This document shows positions 26,929-34,414 of a stretch of DNA of 35,195 nt, in pieces. Position 1 is the stretch's first letter, and each line of letters opens with the position of its first letter. The translations under genes were made by a program, and so were the position numbers. A model generated the notes under the pieces. The model was given only the letters and a program-made list of their open reading frames with translations. It made no database searches and was not told the origin of the DNA. Origin of the DNA: Lichenicola sp050954785 (GTDB lineage Bacteria; Pseudomonadota; Alphaproteobacteria; Acetobacterales; Acetobacteraceae); contig JBPBQO010000111.1 in NCBI GenBank assembly GCA_050954785.1, positions 1 through 35,195 on the forward strand, read 5' to 3'.

Positions 26929-28464
26929 CTAGCGCGGCAGGGCCTTGCCGAGCAGACGTTCCGGAGTGAGTTCGTCGCGCGTGAAGTTCGCGGTGACGCA
27001 TCCGTCGGCCATGACGATGACACGATCGCAAACCGAGCTGACCTCGGACAGATCGCTGGAAACGACGATCACGCCGACGCCCTTTTCCGCGAGTCCGTAC
27101 AGGATCTCGTAGATCTGCGCGCGCGCACCGACATCGATGCCGCGTGTCGGCTCGTCGAGCACGAACAGCTCGATATCCTCCGACAGCCAGCGGCCGAGGA
27201 TCGCCTTCTGCTGGTTGCCGCCCGACAGGTTACGGATCGGGGTAGAACCGTTGCGTGTGCGGATGTCGAGATCTCGGATCGCCTTGGCGGCGTTCAGCTT
27301 TTCGCGTGCGAAATTCACGATGCCGAATTTGGCATAGCGACGGCGCACGCTGATATTGATGTTGTCGTCGACCGATGCGATCGGAAAAATGCCTTCGCGC
27401 TTGCGATCTTCGGGGCACATGGCGATACCGGCGCTGATCGCCCGCCGTGGCGAGCCCATCCTGAGCGCCTTGCCCTGCAGCGTGACCGTGCCGCCGGTCG
27501 CCCGCTCGGTTCCGCAAATCAGCCGCATCAGCTCGGTACGACCGGCACCGACCAGTCCGAAGAATCCGAGGATCTCGCCTTTCCTGAGCGAGAACGAAAC
27601 GGGTTCGCGGATGCCCGGTCCGGCAAGGCTCTCGACCTCGACCAGCACGTCGCCGGTTGTCCGCGGCCGGTAGCCATAGACGTCCTCGATCGCGCGGCCG
27701 ACCATTTCGGTGACCAACTGATCCGGCGTGACGTCGGCGATGTCCGGGTGGCGCGCCACGCAGGCGCCATCACGAAACACCGTGACCGCGTCGCACAGTT
27801 CGAATACTTCGGCCATGCGATGGGTGACGTAGACGATCGCCCTGCCCTCGTCGCGCAGCCGGCGGATGATCCGCTTGAGGTTCTCGGTCTCGCGCGACGA
27901 CAGGCTGCTGGTCGGCTCGTCGAACGCGATGATCTGGGCGTTCCGCAGCAGCGCCTTGCCGATCTCGACCATCTGCCGCTGCCCGATCGACAGACGCCCG
28001 ACCGGCGTGGACGGATCGATATCCTCGCCGAGATCGCGCAGCACCGCTTCGGCACGCAGACGCAATGCCTTCCGGTCGACCAGCCCGCCGCGACGTGGCA
28101 GATGCCCCAGCATCAGGTTCTCGGCGGCACTCAGACCGGGTACCAGATGCAGTTCCTGGTAGATGATCGCGATTCCGGCCTCGAGCGCATCGGAAGCGTT
28201 CCGGAACGAAAGCTGCTTGCCGGCCACCGTGATCGTCCCGGCCTTCGGCAAATTCACGCCGCTCAGGACCTTGAGCAGCGTGGACTTGCCGGCACCGTTC
28301 TCGCCCATCAACCCATGCACCGATCCGCGTTCGACAAACAGGTCGACGCCCCGGAGCGCCTTCACTCCGGGAAACTCGACCTCGATGCCGGCGAGGGTCA
28401 GGAACGGCTCGGGGCCGCGCGGATCACCGCGTGGTCCCGGATCGAGGGCGAGCGCTTCGCTCAT
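26929..28464 (-). CDS. araG: Sugar ABC transporter ATPase with two nucleotide-binding domains (AraG type)
   Basis: This 511-residue ATPase has two fused ABC domains. The first has Walker A GENGAGKST (about residues 54-62), signature LSIGQRQMVEI and Walker B IIAFDEPTSSLS. The second has the usual degenerate P-loop GLVGAGRTEL, signature LSGGNQQKAIL and Walker B LFVLDEPTRGIDVG. This double layout is the hallmark of AraG/RbsA/XylG/MglA. The start codon overlaps the araF stop as ATGA. Energises uptake through AraH. Confidence 0.95.
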   Translation of the reverse strand: MSEALALDPGPRGDPRGPEPFLTLAGIEVEFPGVKALRGVDLFVERGSVHGLMGENGAGKSTLLKVLSGVNLPKAGTITVAGKQLSFRNASDALEAGIAIIYQELHLVPGLSAAENLMLGHLPRRGGLVDRKALRLRAEAVLRDLGEDIDPSTPVGRLSIGQRQMVEIGKALLRNAQIIAFDEPTSSLSSRETENLKRIIRRLRDEGRAIVYVTHRMAEVFELCDAVTVFRDGACVARHPDIADVTPDQLVTEMVGRAIEDVYGYRPRTTGDVLVEVESLAGPGIREPVSFSLRKGEILGFFGLVGAGRTELMRLICGTERATGGTVTLQGKALRMGSPRRAISAGIAMCPEDRKREGIFPIASVDDNINISVRRRYAKFGIVNFAREKLNAAKAIRDLDIRTRNGSTPIRNLSGGNQQKAILGRWLSEDIELFVLDEPTRGIDVGARAQIYEILYGLAEKGVGVIVVSSDLSEVSSVCDRVIVMADGCVTANFTRDELTPERLLGKALPR

Positions 28465-29456
28465 ACGCCGAGCTGCGCCTTGACCTGCTGCCAGTTGGCC
28501 CGGGTCATCAGCGTGCCGGTGGTCTGGGTGTCCAGCGGCGGCTCCTTGCCGTCACGGATCCAGTCGACCAGGTTGATGGCGCTCTGACGGCCATGCATCG
28601 CCGAACTCACCGCGATGGTGCCGAAGAAGCCGGTCGGCTGCGCCTTGCCCAGCTCGGCGAACGCCGCTCCGGTGCCGTTGATGCCGACGCCGATCATGTC
28701 GTCGGCGCCGAAATGGAACTGCTCGCCGGCTCGTACGCCGCCCAGCACGGACTCTTCGTTCAGCGCATAGATCACCCACTTCTTGAAGGTGCCATGACGC
28801 GCGAATACCGGGCTCGATGCCGTGTTGGCACCTTCGGTGTCGGTGGTGCGCTGCGGCGCGTCGAAGATGTTGGCCTTCAGGAAGCCGGCCTGCACCAATG
28901 CATCGGTCGCGCCGGCAACCCGCTCGCGCGCGGTCGGCAGCTCGTTGCTGGTGATGCGGCAGGCTGCCACGTCCTCCGGCTTCCAGCCGCGCTTCTTCAT
29001 TTCGTCGGCGATCGAGGTGCCGACCTGCTGGCCGATCTTGTAGCCGGACATGCCGAGATGCGGCACCTGGGTCATCGGCTTGCCACCGGAAACGAACTGA
29101 TCGTCGACCGACACGACCTTCATGCCGGCGCTGGTGGCACGGGCAAAGATGGCCGGGCCGAGACGCACGTCCGGCGGGCAGATCACGAAGCCCTTGGCTC
29201 CCTGCGCGGACAGGTTGTCGATGGCGCTCATCACCGCGGTACCGTCGGTGCCGGCCATGTTGACCACGATGAAGTCCATCTTGGCGCCTTCCGCGGTGGC
29301 GGCATGCTGCTCGTTGATGAACCAGGCCTGCTCGGGCATCTTGACGATGAAACCGATCTTGATCGGCGTCGCGGCACGCAGACCGCGAATGCCTGTCATC
29401 GCTGCGACTGTCGCGAGCGACGACATCTGGACCAGCCGGCGTCTTGTCGTGAACAT
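28461..29456 (-). CDS. araF: L-arabinose ABC transporter substrate-binding protein
   Basis: This 331-residue periplasmic binding protein starts with an RRR-containing n-region and hydrophobic stretch, with LRA|ATP a likely cleavage site (Tat-like or Sec). The mature part follows AraF closely: IKIGFIVKMPEQAWFINE, AQGAKGFVICPPDVRLG, GMKVVSVDDQFVSGGKPM, RITSNELPTARERVAG, WVIYALNEESVLGGVRAGE and IGVGINGTGA. These include the AraF sugar-contacting regions known from E. coli. GGAGG six bases before the ATG fixes the start. It is first in the araFGH operon, with its own candidate promoter and operator just upstream. Confidence 0.93.
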   Translation of the reverse strand: MFTTRRRLVQMSSLATVAAMTGIRGLRAATPIKIGFIVKMPEQAWFINEQHAATAEGAKMDFIVVNMAGTDGTAVMSAIDNLSAQGAKGFVICPPDVRLGPAIFARATSAGMKVVSVDDQFVSGGKPMTQVPHLGMSGYKIGQQVGTSIADEMKKRGWKPEDVAACRITSNELPTARERVAGATDALVQAGFLKANIFDAPQRTTDTEGANTASSPVFARHGTFKKWVIYALNEESVLGGVRAGEQFHFGADDMIGVGINGTGAAFAELGKAQPTGFFGTIAVSSAMHGRQSAINLVDWIRDGKEPPLDTQTTGTLMTRANWQQVKAQLGV

Positions 29457-29499
29457 TCTAACCCTCCGATTTTCTACGGCTTATGACCGCTTGTAGCCA

Positions 29500-29528
29500 A
29501 TGCTAGGAGATTTCGTCTTGTCCGACAA
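29500..29528 (-). promoter_or_regulatory. Candidate promoter of araFGH
   Basis: On the minus strand TTGTCG (29528-29523) and TAGCAT (29505-29500) are spaced by exactly 17 bases. The -35 box lies within the perfect operator palindrome, so a bound repressor would block polymerase. It lies 44 bases upstream of the araF ATG and just downstream of the dehydratase stop. Confidence 0.5.
29518..29528. promoter_or_regulatory. Candidate operator 3 (TTGTC-C-GACAA) before araFGH
   Basis: A perfect 5-1-5 palindrome, identical in both arms to the site at 23293, placed between the dehydratase stop and the araF start. It overlaps the candidate -35 box. Confidence 0.62.
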
Positions 29529-29537
29529 ATAGTCTTT

Positions 29538-31379
29538 TCAGTGGTTGTCGCGTGGAATGCCCATCGTCTGGGCGATGCGCTGGTAGGCCACCGCCGGCTC
29601 CAGCACCGCACCGGTATCGAGCTGCCCGACCACGCTACGCTGCAGCTCCTGCCAGGGGGTCTGGCTGGCGGGATACCTGTAGCCGCCGGCCGCATCCAGG
29701 GCGGTACGGCGAACCGCGATTTCCTCGTCCGTCAGCAGCATGTCCACACGCCCCTTGCCGAGATCGACGCGGATCCGGTCGCCGGTGCGCACGAGCGCCA
29801 ACGGTCCGCCGGCCGCCGCTTCCGGCGACGCATTCAGGATCGAGGGCGAGCCCGACGTGCCGGACTGGCGGCCATCGCCGATACAGGCCAGCGCATGCAC
29901 GCCCTTCTCGATCAGATAGACCGGAGGCCGCATGTTCACGACCTCGGCTGCACCCGGATAACCGATCGGGCCGGCTCCGCGCATCACCAGCACGTCGTGC
30001 TCGCCGACATCGAGCGCCGGGTCGTCGATCCGCGCGTGATAATCCTCGGGTCCGTCGAATACGATCGCCCGCCCCTCGAACGCATCCGGATCAGCGGGAT
30101 TGCTCAGGTAGCGCTCCCGGAATTCCGGCGAGATGACGCTGGTCTTCATGATTGCCGACCGGAACATGTTACCGGTCAGCACCAGGAAGCCAGCGCGGAC
30201 TCGAAGCGGTCGATCGAACGGGCGGATGACCTCCTCGTCCTCGATCCGCACGTCCCGGCAATTGTCGCCGATCGTGCGGCCGTTCACGGTCATCGCATCC
30301 TCGGCGATCAGCCCCTGGGTCATCAGCTGCGAAATCACTGCGGGCACGCCGCCGGCGCGGTAGTAATCCTCGCCGAGATACTCGCCGGCCGGTTGCAAAT
30401 TCACCAGCAGCGGAATATCCATGCCCAGGCGCTGCCAGGTCTCGATCGGCAGGTCGATGCCGAGATGCCGGGCCAGTGCCGCCAGATGGATCGGCGCATT
30501 GGTCGAGCCGCCGATCGCGGTGTTCACCCGGATCGCGTTCTCGAATGCTTCCTTGGTCATGATCTGCGACGGCTTCAAATCCTCGCGCACCATCTCGACA
30601 ATGCGCCTGCCGGTATGGAAAGCGCATTCCTGACGGTCGCGATACGGTGCCGGAATAGCCGCCGCACCCGGCAACTGCATACCGAGCGCCTCGGCGAGCG
30701 AATTCATCGTCGTCGCCGTGCCCATGGTGTTGCAGTAGCCGGTCGACGGGGCCGAGCTTGCCACCAGCTTGATGAACCCGGCCTCGTCGATCTCGCCGGT
30801 CGCCAGCATTTCGCGGGCCCGCCAGACTATGGTGCCGGAGCCGGTACGCTGGCCGCGGAACCAGCCGTTCAGCATCGGCCCGACCGAGAACGCGATCGAC
30901 GGGATGTTCACCGTCGCAGCCGCCATCAGGCAGGCCGGCGTGGTCTTGTCGCACCCGATGGTGAGCACGACGCCATCGATCGGATAACCGTAAAGCACCT
31001 CGGTCAGACCGAGATAGGCGAGGTTCCGGTCGAGCCCGGCGGTCGGCCGCTTGCCGGTCTCCTGGATCGGATGCACCGGAAACTCCAGCGCGATACCGCC
31101 TGCTTCGCGGATGCCCTCGCGCAGCCGTTCCGCCAGCACCAGATGGTGCCGGTTGCAGGGCGACAGGTCCGAACCGGTCTGGGCGATACCGATGATCGGC
31201 CGCTCGGACTGCAGCTCGGTAATCGACAACCCGAAATTCATGTAGCGCTCGATATAGAGCGCGGTCATGTCGGGGCTATGCGGGTTGTCGAACCAGGCAC
31301 GCGAGCGAAGCCTCGCCTTGGCCGGCTGGTTGGTTCCCGGCAGTGTCGTGCCTGGCTTGCCGTCTTGATCGTTCGACAT
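29538..31379 (-). CDS. IlvD/Edd-family sugar-acid dehydratase (L-arabonate / D-galactonate type)
   Basis: With ATG 31379 it has 613 residues. It carries the IlvD/Edd Fe-S cysteines in GSDLSPCNRHH, GCDKTTPAC and STGYCNTMG, together with AIGGSTNAPIHL and the C-terminal ACIGDGRQSGTSGSPSILN. The N-terminal SRAWFDNPHSPDMTALYIERYMN is typical of the sugar-acid branch (arabonate, xylonate, galactonate dehydratases) rather than branched-chain amino acid IlvD. It dehydrates the sugar acid to a 2-keto-3-deoxy acid, feeding either the GguC or DgoK branch. An in-frame TTG at 31388 would overlap the galM stop. ATG 31379 is 5 bases after that stop. I prefer the ATG, without a strong ribosome site for either. 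Confidence 0.93.
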   Translation of the reverse strand: MSNDQDGKPGTTLPGTNQPAKARLRSRAWFDNPHSPDMTALYIERYMNFGLSITELQSERPIIGIAQTGSDLSPCNRHHLVLAERLREGIREAGGIALEFPVHPIQETGKRPTAGLDRNLAYLGLTEVLYGYPIDGVVLTIGCDKTTPACLMAAATVNIPSIAFSVGPMLNGWFRGQRTGSGTIVWRAREMLATGEIDEAGFIKLVASSAPSTGYCNTMGTATTMNSLAEALGMQLPGAAAIPAPYRDRQECAFHTGRRIVEMVREDLKPSQIMTKEAFENAIRVNTAIGGSTNAPIHLAALARHLGIDLPIETWQRLGMDIPLLVNLQPAGEYLGEDYYRAGGVPAVISQLMTQGLIAEDAMTVNGRTIGDNCRDVRIEDEEVIRPFDRPLRVRAGFLVLTGNMFRSAIMKTSVISPEFRERYLSNPADPDAFEGRAIVFDGPEDYHARIDDPALDVGEHDVLVMRGAGPIGYPGAAEVVNMRPPVYLIEKGVHALACIGDGRQSGTSGSPSILNASPEAAAGGPLALVRTGDRIRVDLGKGRVDMLLTDEEIAVRRTALDAAGGYRYPASQTPWQELQRSVVGQLDTGAVLEPAVAYQRIAQTMGIPRDNH

Positions 31380-31384
31380 CGGAT

Positions 31385-32473
31385 TCAATTTCCGCTGGTG
31401 GTGAAGCGCCAGACCGTCGTGGAACGGAAGGTCTGGCCGGGTTCGAGACGCGTGCTCGGAAAATGGGAATGGTTCGGCGAGTCCGGGAAATGCTGGGTCT
31501 CGAAACAGAGGCCATCGCCCTGGCGGTAGAGCTGCATGCCCTTGCCCAGGGTGGTCCCGTCCAGGAAATTGCCCGAATAGAACTGCACGCCCGGTTCGGT
31601 GGTCGCGATCTCGAGCACCCGCCCGGATACCGGGTCCTCGATCCGTACGGCGACTTCCGGCTGCGCGGTCACGCCGGCGCGCAGGACGTAGTTGTGGTCG
31701 TAGCCTGGCCCGAACGCGAGCTGCTGGTTGCGTGCGTCGCGGATCCGGGACCCGATCGCGGTGGGTGTCCGAAAGTCGAACGGCGTGCCGTCGACCAACT
31801 GGATCTCGCCGGTCGGGATCATCGTCCGGTCGACCGGCGTGATGGCGTCGGCATCGATCCGCAGCACATGGTCGAGTGCCGAACGGCCGCTCTCGACGCC
31901 GGCCAGGTTGAAGTAGCTGTGGTTGGTCAGGTTCAGCACGGTCGTGCGGTCGGTCGTCGCCTCGTACTCCAGCGTCAATCCGTCATCGTCGAGCCGGTAG
32001 GTGGCCTCGACGATGAGCGTGCCGGGAAACCCTTCCTCCCCGTCCGGGCTGATCCGCCGGAACACGACGCACGCCGGTTCGTCCGCCCCGGACAGACGAG
32101 CGATATCCCAGACGTGCCGGTCATAGCCTGTCGTACCGCCGTGCAGGGCGTTTGGCCCGTCCGTGGCCGGGACCCGATACTCGACGCCGTCCAGCGTGAA
32201 CTGCCCCTTGCCGATCCGATTGCCGAAGCGGCCGATGGTCGCGCCGAAGAATTGCGGATCGTCGATATAACCGGCCACATCGGGACAACCGAGAACGATA
32301 TCGGCGAGCGTGCCGTTACGTCCCGGCACCATGAGCGACTGCACGGTCGCGCCGAGGCTGATCAACCGCACCGACACGCCCTGACGGTTGTCGAGGATGA
32401 CTGCCTGGACCTGGGTGCCGTCGGCGAGCCGACCGAACTCATCGACCCTGGGTATCGCTCCTGCGATCGTCAT
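31385..32473 (-). CDS. galM: Aldose 1-epimerase (galactose mutarotase)
   Basis: This 362-residue mutarotase has the GalM features GATIGRFGNRIGKGQF, NALHGGTTGYDRHVW (catalytic His region), LNLTNHSYFNLAG (second catalytic His) and the catalytic Glu near TTEPGVQFYSGN. It interconverts alpha and beta anomers of galactose or arabinose before the 1-dehydrogenase step. Met at 32473 is chosen because AGGA lies seven bases upstream; the open frame extends to 32590, but that part does not look like the family and covers the promoter. It is first in a galM-dehydratase operon, with a candidate promoter and operator 81-117 bases upstream. Confidence 0.92.
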   Translation of the reverse strand: MTIAGAIPRVDEFGRLADGTQVQAVILDNRQGVSVRLISLGATVQSLMVPGRNGTLADIVLGCPDVAGYIDDPQFFGATIGRFGNRIGKGQFTLDGVEYRVPATDGPNALHGGTTGYDRHVWDIARLSGADEPACVVFRRISPDGEEGFPGTLIVEATYRLDDDGLTLEYEATTDRTTVLNLTNHSYFNLAGVESGRSALDHVLRIDADAITPVDRTMIPTGEIQLVDGTPFDFRTPTAIGSRIRDARNQQLAFGPGYDHNYVLRAGVTAQPEVAVRIEDPVSGRVLEIATTEPGVQFYSGNFLDGTTLGKGMQLYRQGDGLCFETQHFPDSPNHSHFPSTRLEPGQTFRSTTVWRFTTSGN

Positions 32474-32553
32474 GAACCGGTCCTGGCTGTCATCGGCATG
32501 ATCCTTCGCACCGCCGGCTGCCCGGCCTGCAACCCGAGCGATGATCCGGTGAT

Positions 32554-32564
32554 TACTCAGACAA
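32554..32564 (-). promoter_or_regulatory. Candidate operator 4 (TACTC-A-GACAA) before galM
   Basis: On the + strand TACTCAGACAA, within GATTACTCAGACAA, which differs by one base from the equivalent stretch upstream of the semialdehyde dehydrogenase. It lies in the divergent galM / MFS region and may serve either gene. Confidence 0.55.
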
Positions 32565-32590
32565 TTAAGCCCCTTCCGACCCCCTGGCAA
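32563..32590 (-). promoter_or_regulatory. Candidate promoter of galM operon
   Basis: On the minus strand TTGCCA (32590-32585, 5 of 6 to consensus) and TTAATT (32568-32563, 3 of 6) are spaced by 16 bases. The operator begins inside the -10 region, the same arrangement as upstream of the semialdehyde dehydrogenase. Confidence 0.42.
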
Positions 32591-32666
32591 GCCGCTCCCC
32601 TTGACCTTGACCTAAGGCGAACGGCAGCTACCACATCCCGTTCAACGACACCGCCATAGGCTGGCG

Positions 32667-33953
32667 ATGGGAGAACATGTGCCGGACACCATCATGCAGT
32701 CCCCCACTCACATACCCGCTCCCGGGGGAAACGAGACGGGGGCACTCCGACAGTTGCTGCCGTTCTGGCGGGTAACGTTGGCAGCGTTCCTGGGCTGGTT
32801 CCTCGATGCCTTCGATCAGGTCGTGCTGCTGCTGGCGTTGCCCGACATCGGCAAGAGCCTCGGCGCTTCACTTACCGGCATGGGGCTGGTCATCACCGCG
32901 CAAAGCATCGGCCGGCTCATCGGCAATACAAGCTGGGGCTGGCTCGCCGACCGCTACGGCCGAAAGCTGACTTTCATGATTGGGGTCATCTGGTTCGCTG
33001 TGTTCTCGGGCTTCTCGGGGCTTGCATGGAGCTACACCGCGATGGTGGTGATCCAGCTCCTGTTCGGGATCGGGTTCGGTGGAGAATGGACCGCATCGGC
33101 GTCGCTGCTGATGGAAAGCGTACCGCCGAAAACCCGGCCGCTGGCGTCCGCGATCATGATGTCCGGCTATGAGTTCGGCTTCTTCGCCGCAGCCGCCGCG
33201 CAGGCGCTGATCCTGCCGCATTACGGCTGGCGGGTGCTGTTCTTCATCGGCATCGCGCCGGCCCTGCTGGCGATCTTCATTCGCATCGGCGTGCCGGAGA
33301 GCCCGGTCTGGCTCCGGATGCGCGAGAAGGGCCGACAGGCGCCTGCCGCGTCCGGACCGAAATTCCGCTTCGGCCCGGCGGCGATCCAGGCAGTGCTGTT
33401 CATGTTGTTCCTGCAGTTCCAGAACGCGGCAATCTACAGCTTCTATCCGTCGCTGCTGCGCGACGTTCACGGCTTCACCCCGGCAATGGTGTTTCCGGCG
33501 GTCGCCGCTTACTGCCTCGGTTCGATCGTCGGCAAGCCGATCTGCGGCTGGGCGGCCACGCGGTTCGGCGGCCGCATCACGCTGGTCGTCTACCTGGTGC
33601 TGACAGTACTCGACATCGTGCCGTTCCTGTCCGGCGGATCGACCGGCGTGCTGCTGGCTGCGGCATGCGCCATGGGCTTCTTCGGCAACAGCGTGTTCGC
33701 GCTGGTGCCGCATTACCTGTCGCAACGCTTCCGGTCCGAGAACCGGTCGTTCGGCATGGGAATCAGCTACGCGGTGGCATCGCTTGGCCAGGGCGTGGCA
33801 AGCTTCGTCGTGCCATGGGGAGGCGGAATGATCGGCCTGGCACGGTCGATCGAGCTGTGCGTCATCGTCGGATCGGCGTTCGTGGCGCTGGTGGCCGCGA
33901 GGCAACCGGCGTTGCTGCCCGGCGCCCATATGGAAGGCGATCCGGAATCCTGA
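32667..33953 (+). CDS. MFS transporter, sialate/carboxylate:H+ symporter-like
   Basis: This 428-residue major facilitator has about 12 membrane helices. After a soluble N-terminus comes FLGWFLDAFDQVVLLLALPDI (helix 1 with two Asp), the MFS loop motif GWLADRYGRKLTF between helices 2 and 3, FGIGFGGEWTASASLLMESVPPKTRP, and RIGVPESPVWL before the central loop. The DAFD helix 1 and the GGEWT motif fit the sialate:H+ symporter-like (NanT/JEN) group, whose members move sialic acid, lactate or other carboxylates. The actual substrate is unknown. Divergence from galM and the intervening operator suggest a sugar-acid substrate, as an inference. Confidence 0.88.
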   Translation: MGEHVPDTIMQSPTHIPAPGGNETGALRQLLPFWRVTLAAFLGWFLDAFDQVVLLLALPDIGKSLGASLTGMGLVITAQSIGRLIGNTSWGWLADRYGRKLTFMIGVIWFAVFSGFSGLAWSYTAMVVIQLLFGIGFGGEWTASASLLMESVPPKTRPLASAIMMSGYEFGFFAAAAAQALILPHYGWRVLFFIGIAPALLAIFIRIGVPESPVWLRMREKGRQAPAASGPKFRFGPAAIQAVLFMLFLQFQNAAIYSFYPSLLRDVHGFTPAMVFPAVAAYCLGSIVGKPICGWAATRFGGRITLVVYLVLTVLDIVPFLSGGSTGVLLAAACAMGFFGNSVFALVPHYLSQRFRSENRSFGMGISYAVASLGQGVASFVVPWGGGMIGLARSIELCVIVGSAFVALVAARQPALLPGAHMEGDPES

Positions 33954-33957
33954 GGGC

Positions 33958-33991
33958 GATGCACCCGGAGACCAAAGTCTCCGGGTGCATC
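33958..33991. terminator. Strong bidirectional hairpin terminator
   Basis: GATGCACCCGGAGA and TCTCCGGGTGCATC form a perfect 14-bp stem around a 6-base loop (CCAAAG, 33972-33977). It sits exactly between the convergent MFS stop (33953) and FKBP stop (33998). There is no T-run, so termination may be Rho-assisted or the hairpin may mainly stabilise 3' ends. Confidence 0.65.
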
Positions 33992-33997
33992 AGACCG

Positions 33998-34360
33998 TCA
34001 GCCGACGCCGAGCAACTCGACGTCGAAGATCAGCGTCGCATTCGGCGGGATGGCGCCGCCGGCGCCACGTGCGCCGTAGCCATGCTCGGGAGCGAGCAGC
34101 AGCGTACGGCGGCCGCCGACGCGCATCGAAGCGACGCCGAGATCCCAGCCGGAAATCACCTGCTGCACACCCAGCGTGAAGCGGAACGGCGAACCGCGAT
34201 CGCGCGAGCTGTCGAACTTCTTGCCCTGCTCGCCGTCCTTGTCGAGCCAGCCGGTATAGTGGACGCTGACCGTCTGGCCCTGTGCCGGCTGGGCGCCATC
34301 GCCGACCACATCGTCGCGATAGCGCAGGCCGGGCTGCAAGGTCTGGAATTCATCTGCCAT
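33998..34360 (-). CDS. FKBP-type peptidyl-prolyl cis-trans isomerase
   Basis: This 120-residue single-domain FKBP has QTVSVHYTGWLDKDGEQGKKFDSSRDRGSPFRFTLGVQQVISGWDLGVASMRVGG, then LLLAPEHGYGARGAGGAIPPNATLIFDVELLGV. The conserved Tyr, Phe, Asp, Val-Ile, Trp and Tyr of the FK506-binding pocket are present. No signal peptide, so it is cytoplasmic. Catalyses proline isomerisation during protein folding. GGAG about nine bases upstream supports ATG 34360. Confidence 0.95.
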   Translation of the reverse strand: MADEFQTLQPGLRYRDDVVGDGAQPAQGQTVSVHYTGWLDKDGEQGKKFDSSRDRGSPFRFTLGVQQVISGWDLGVASMRVGGRRTLLLAPEHGYGARGAGGAIPPNATLIFDVELLGVG

Positions 34361-34414
34361 GGTCGAAAACTCCGTGCTTGCGGCCGCGGCAGGTCGCCGG
34401 GCCGCGACTAGGAT

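Noticed and set aside
26794..31529. Long + strand ORFs (597 and 662 codons) opposite araG and the dehydratase
   Set aside because: Shadow frames caused by GC-rich codon bias; the minus-strand genes carry clear Walker and Fe-S motifs.
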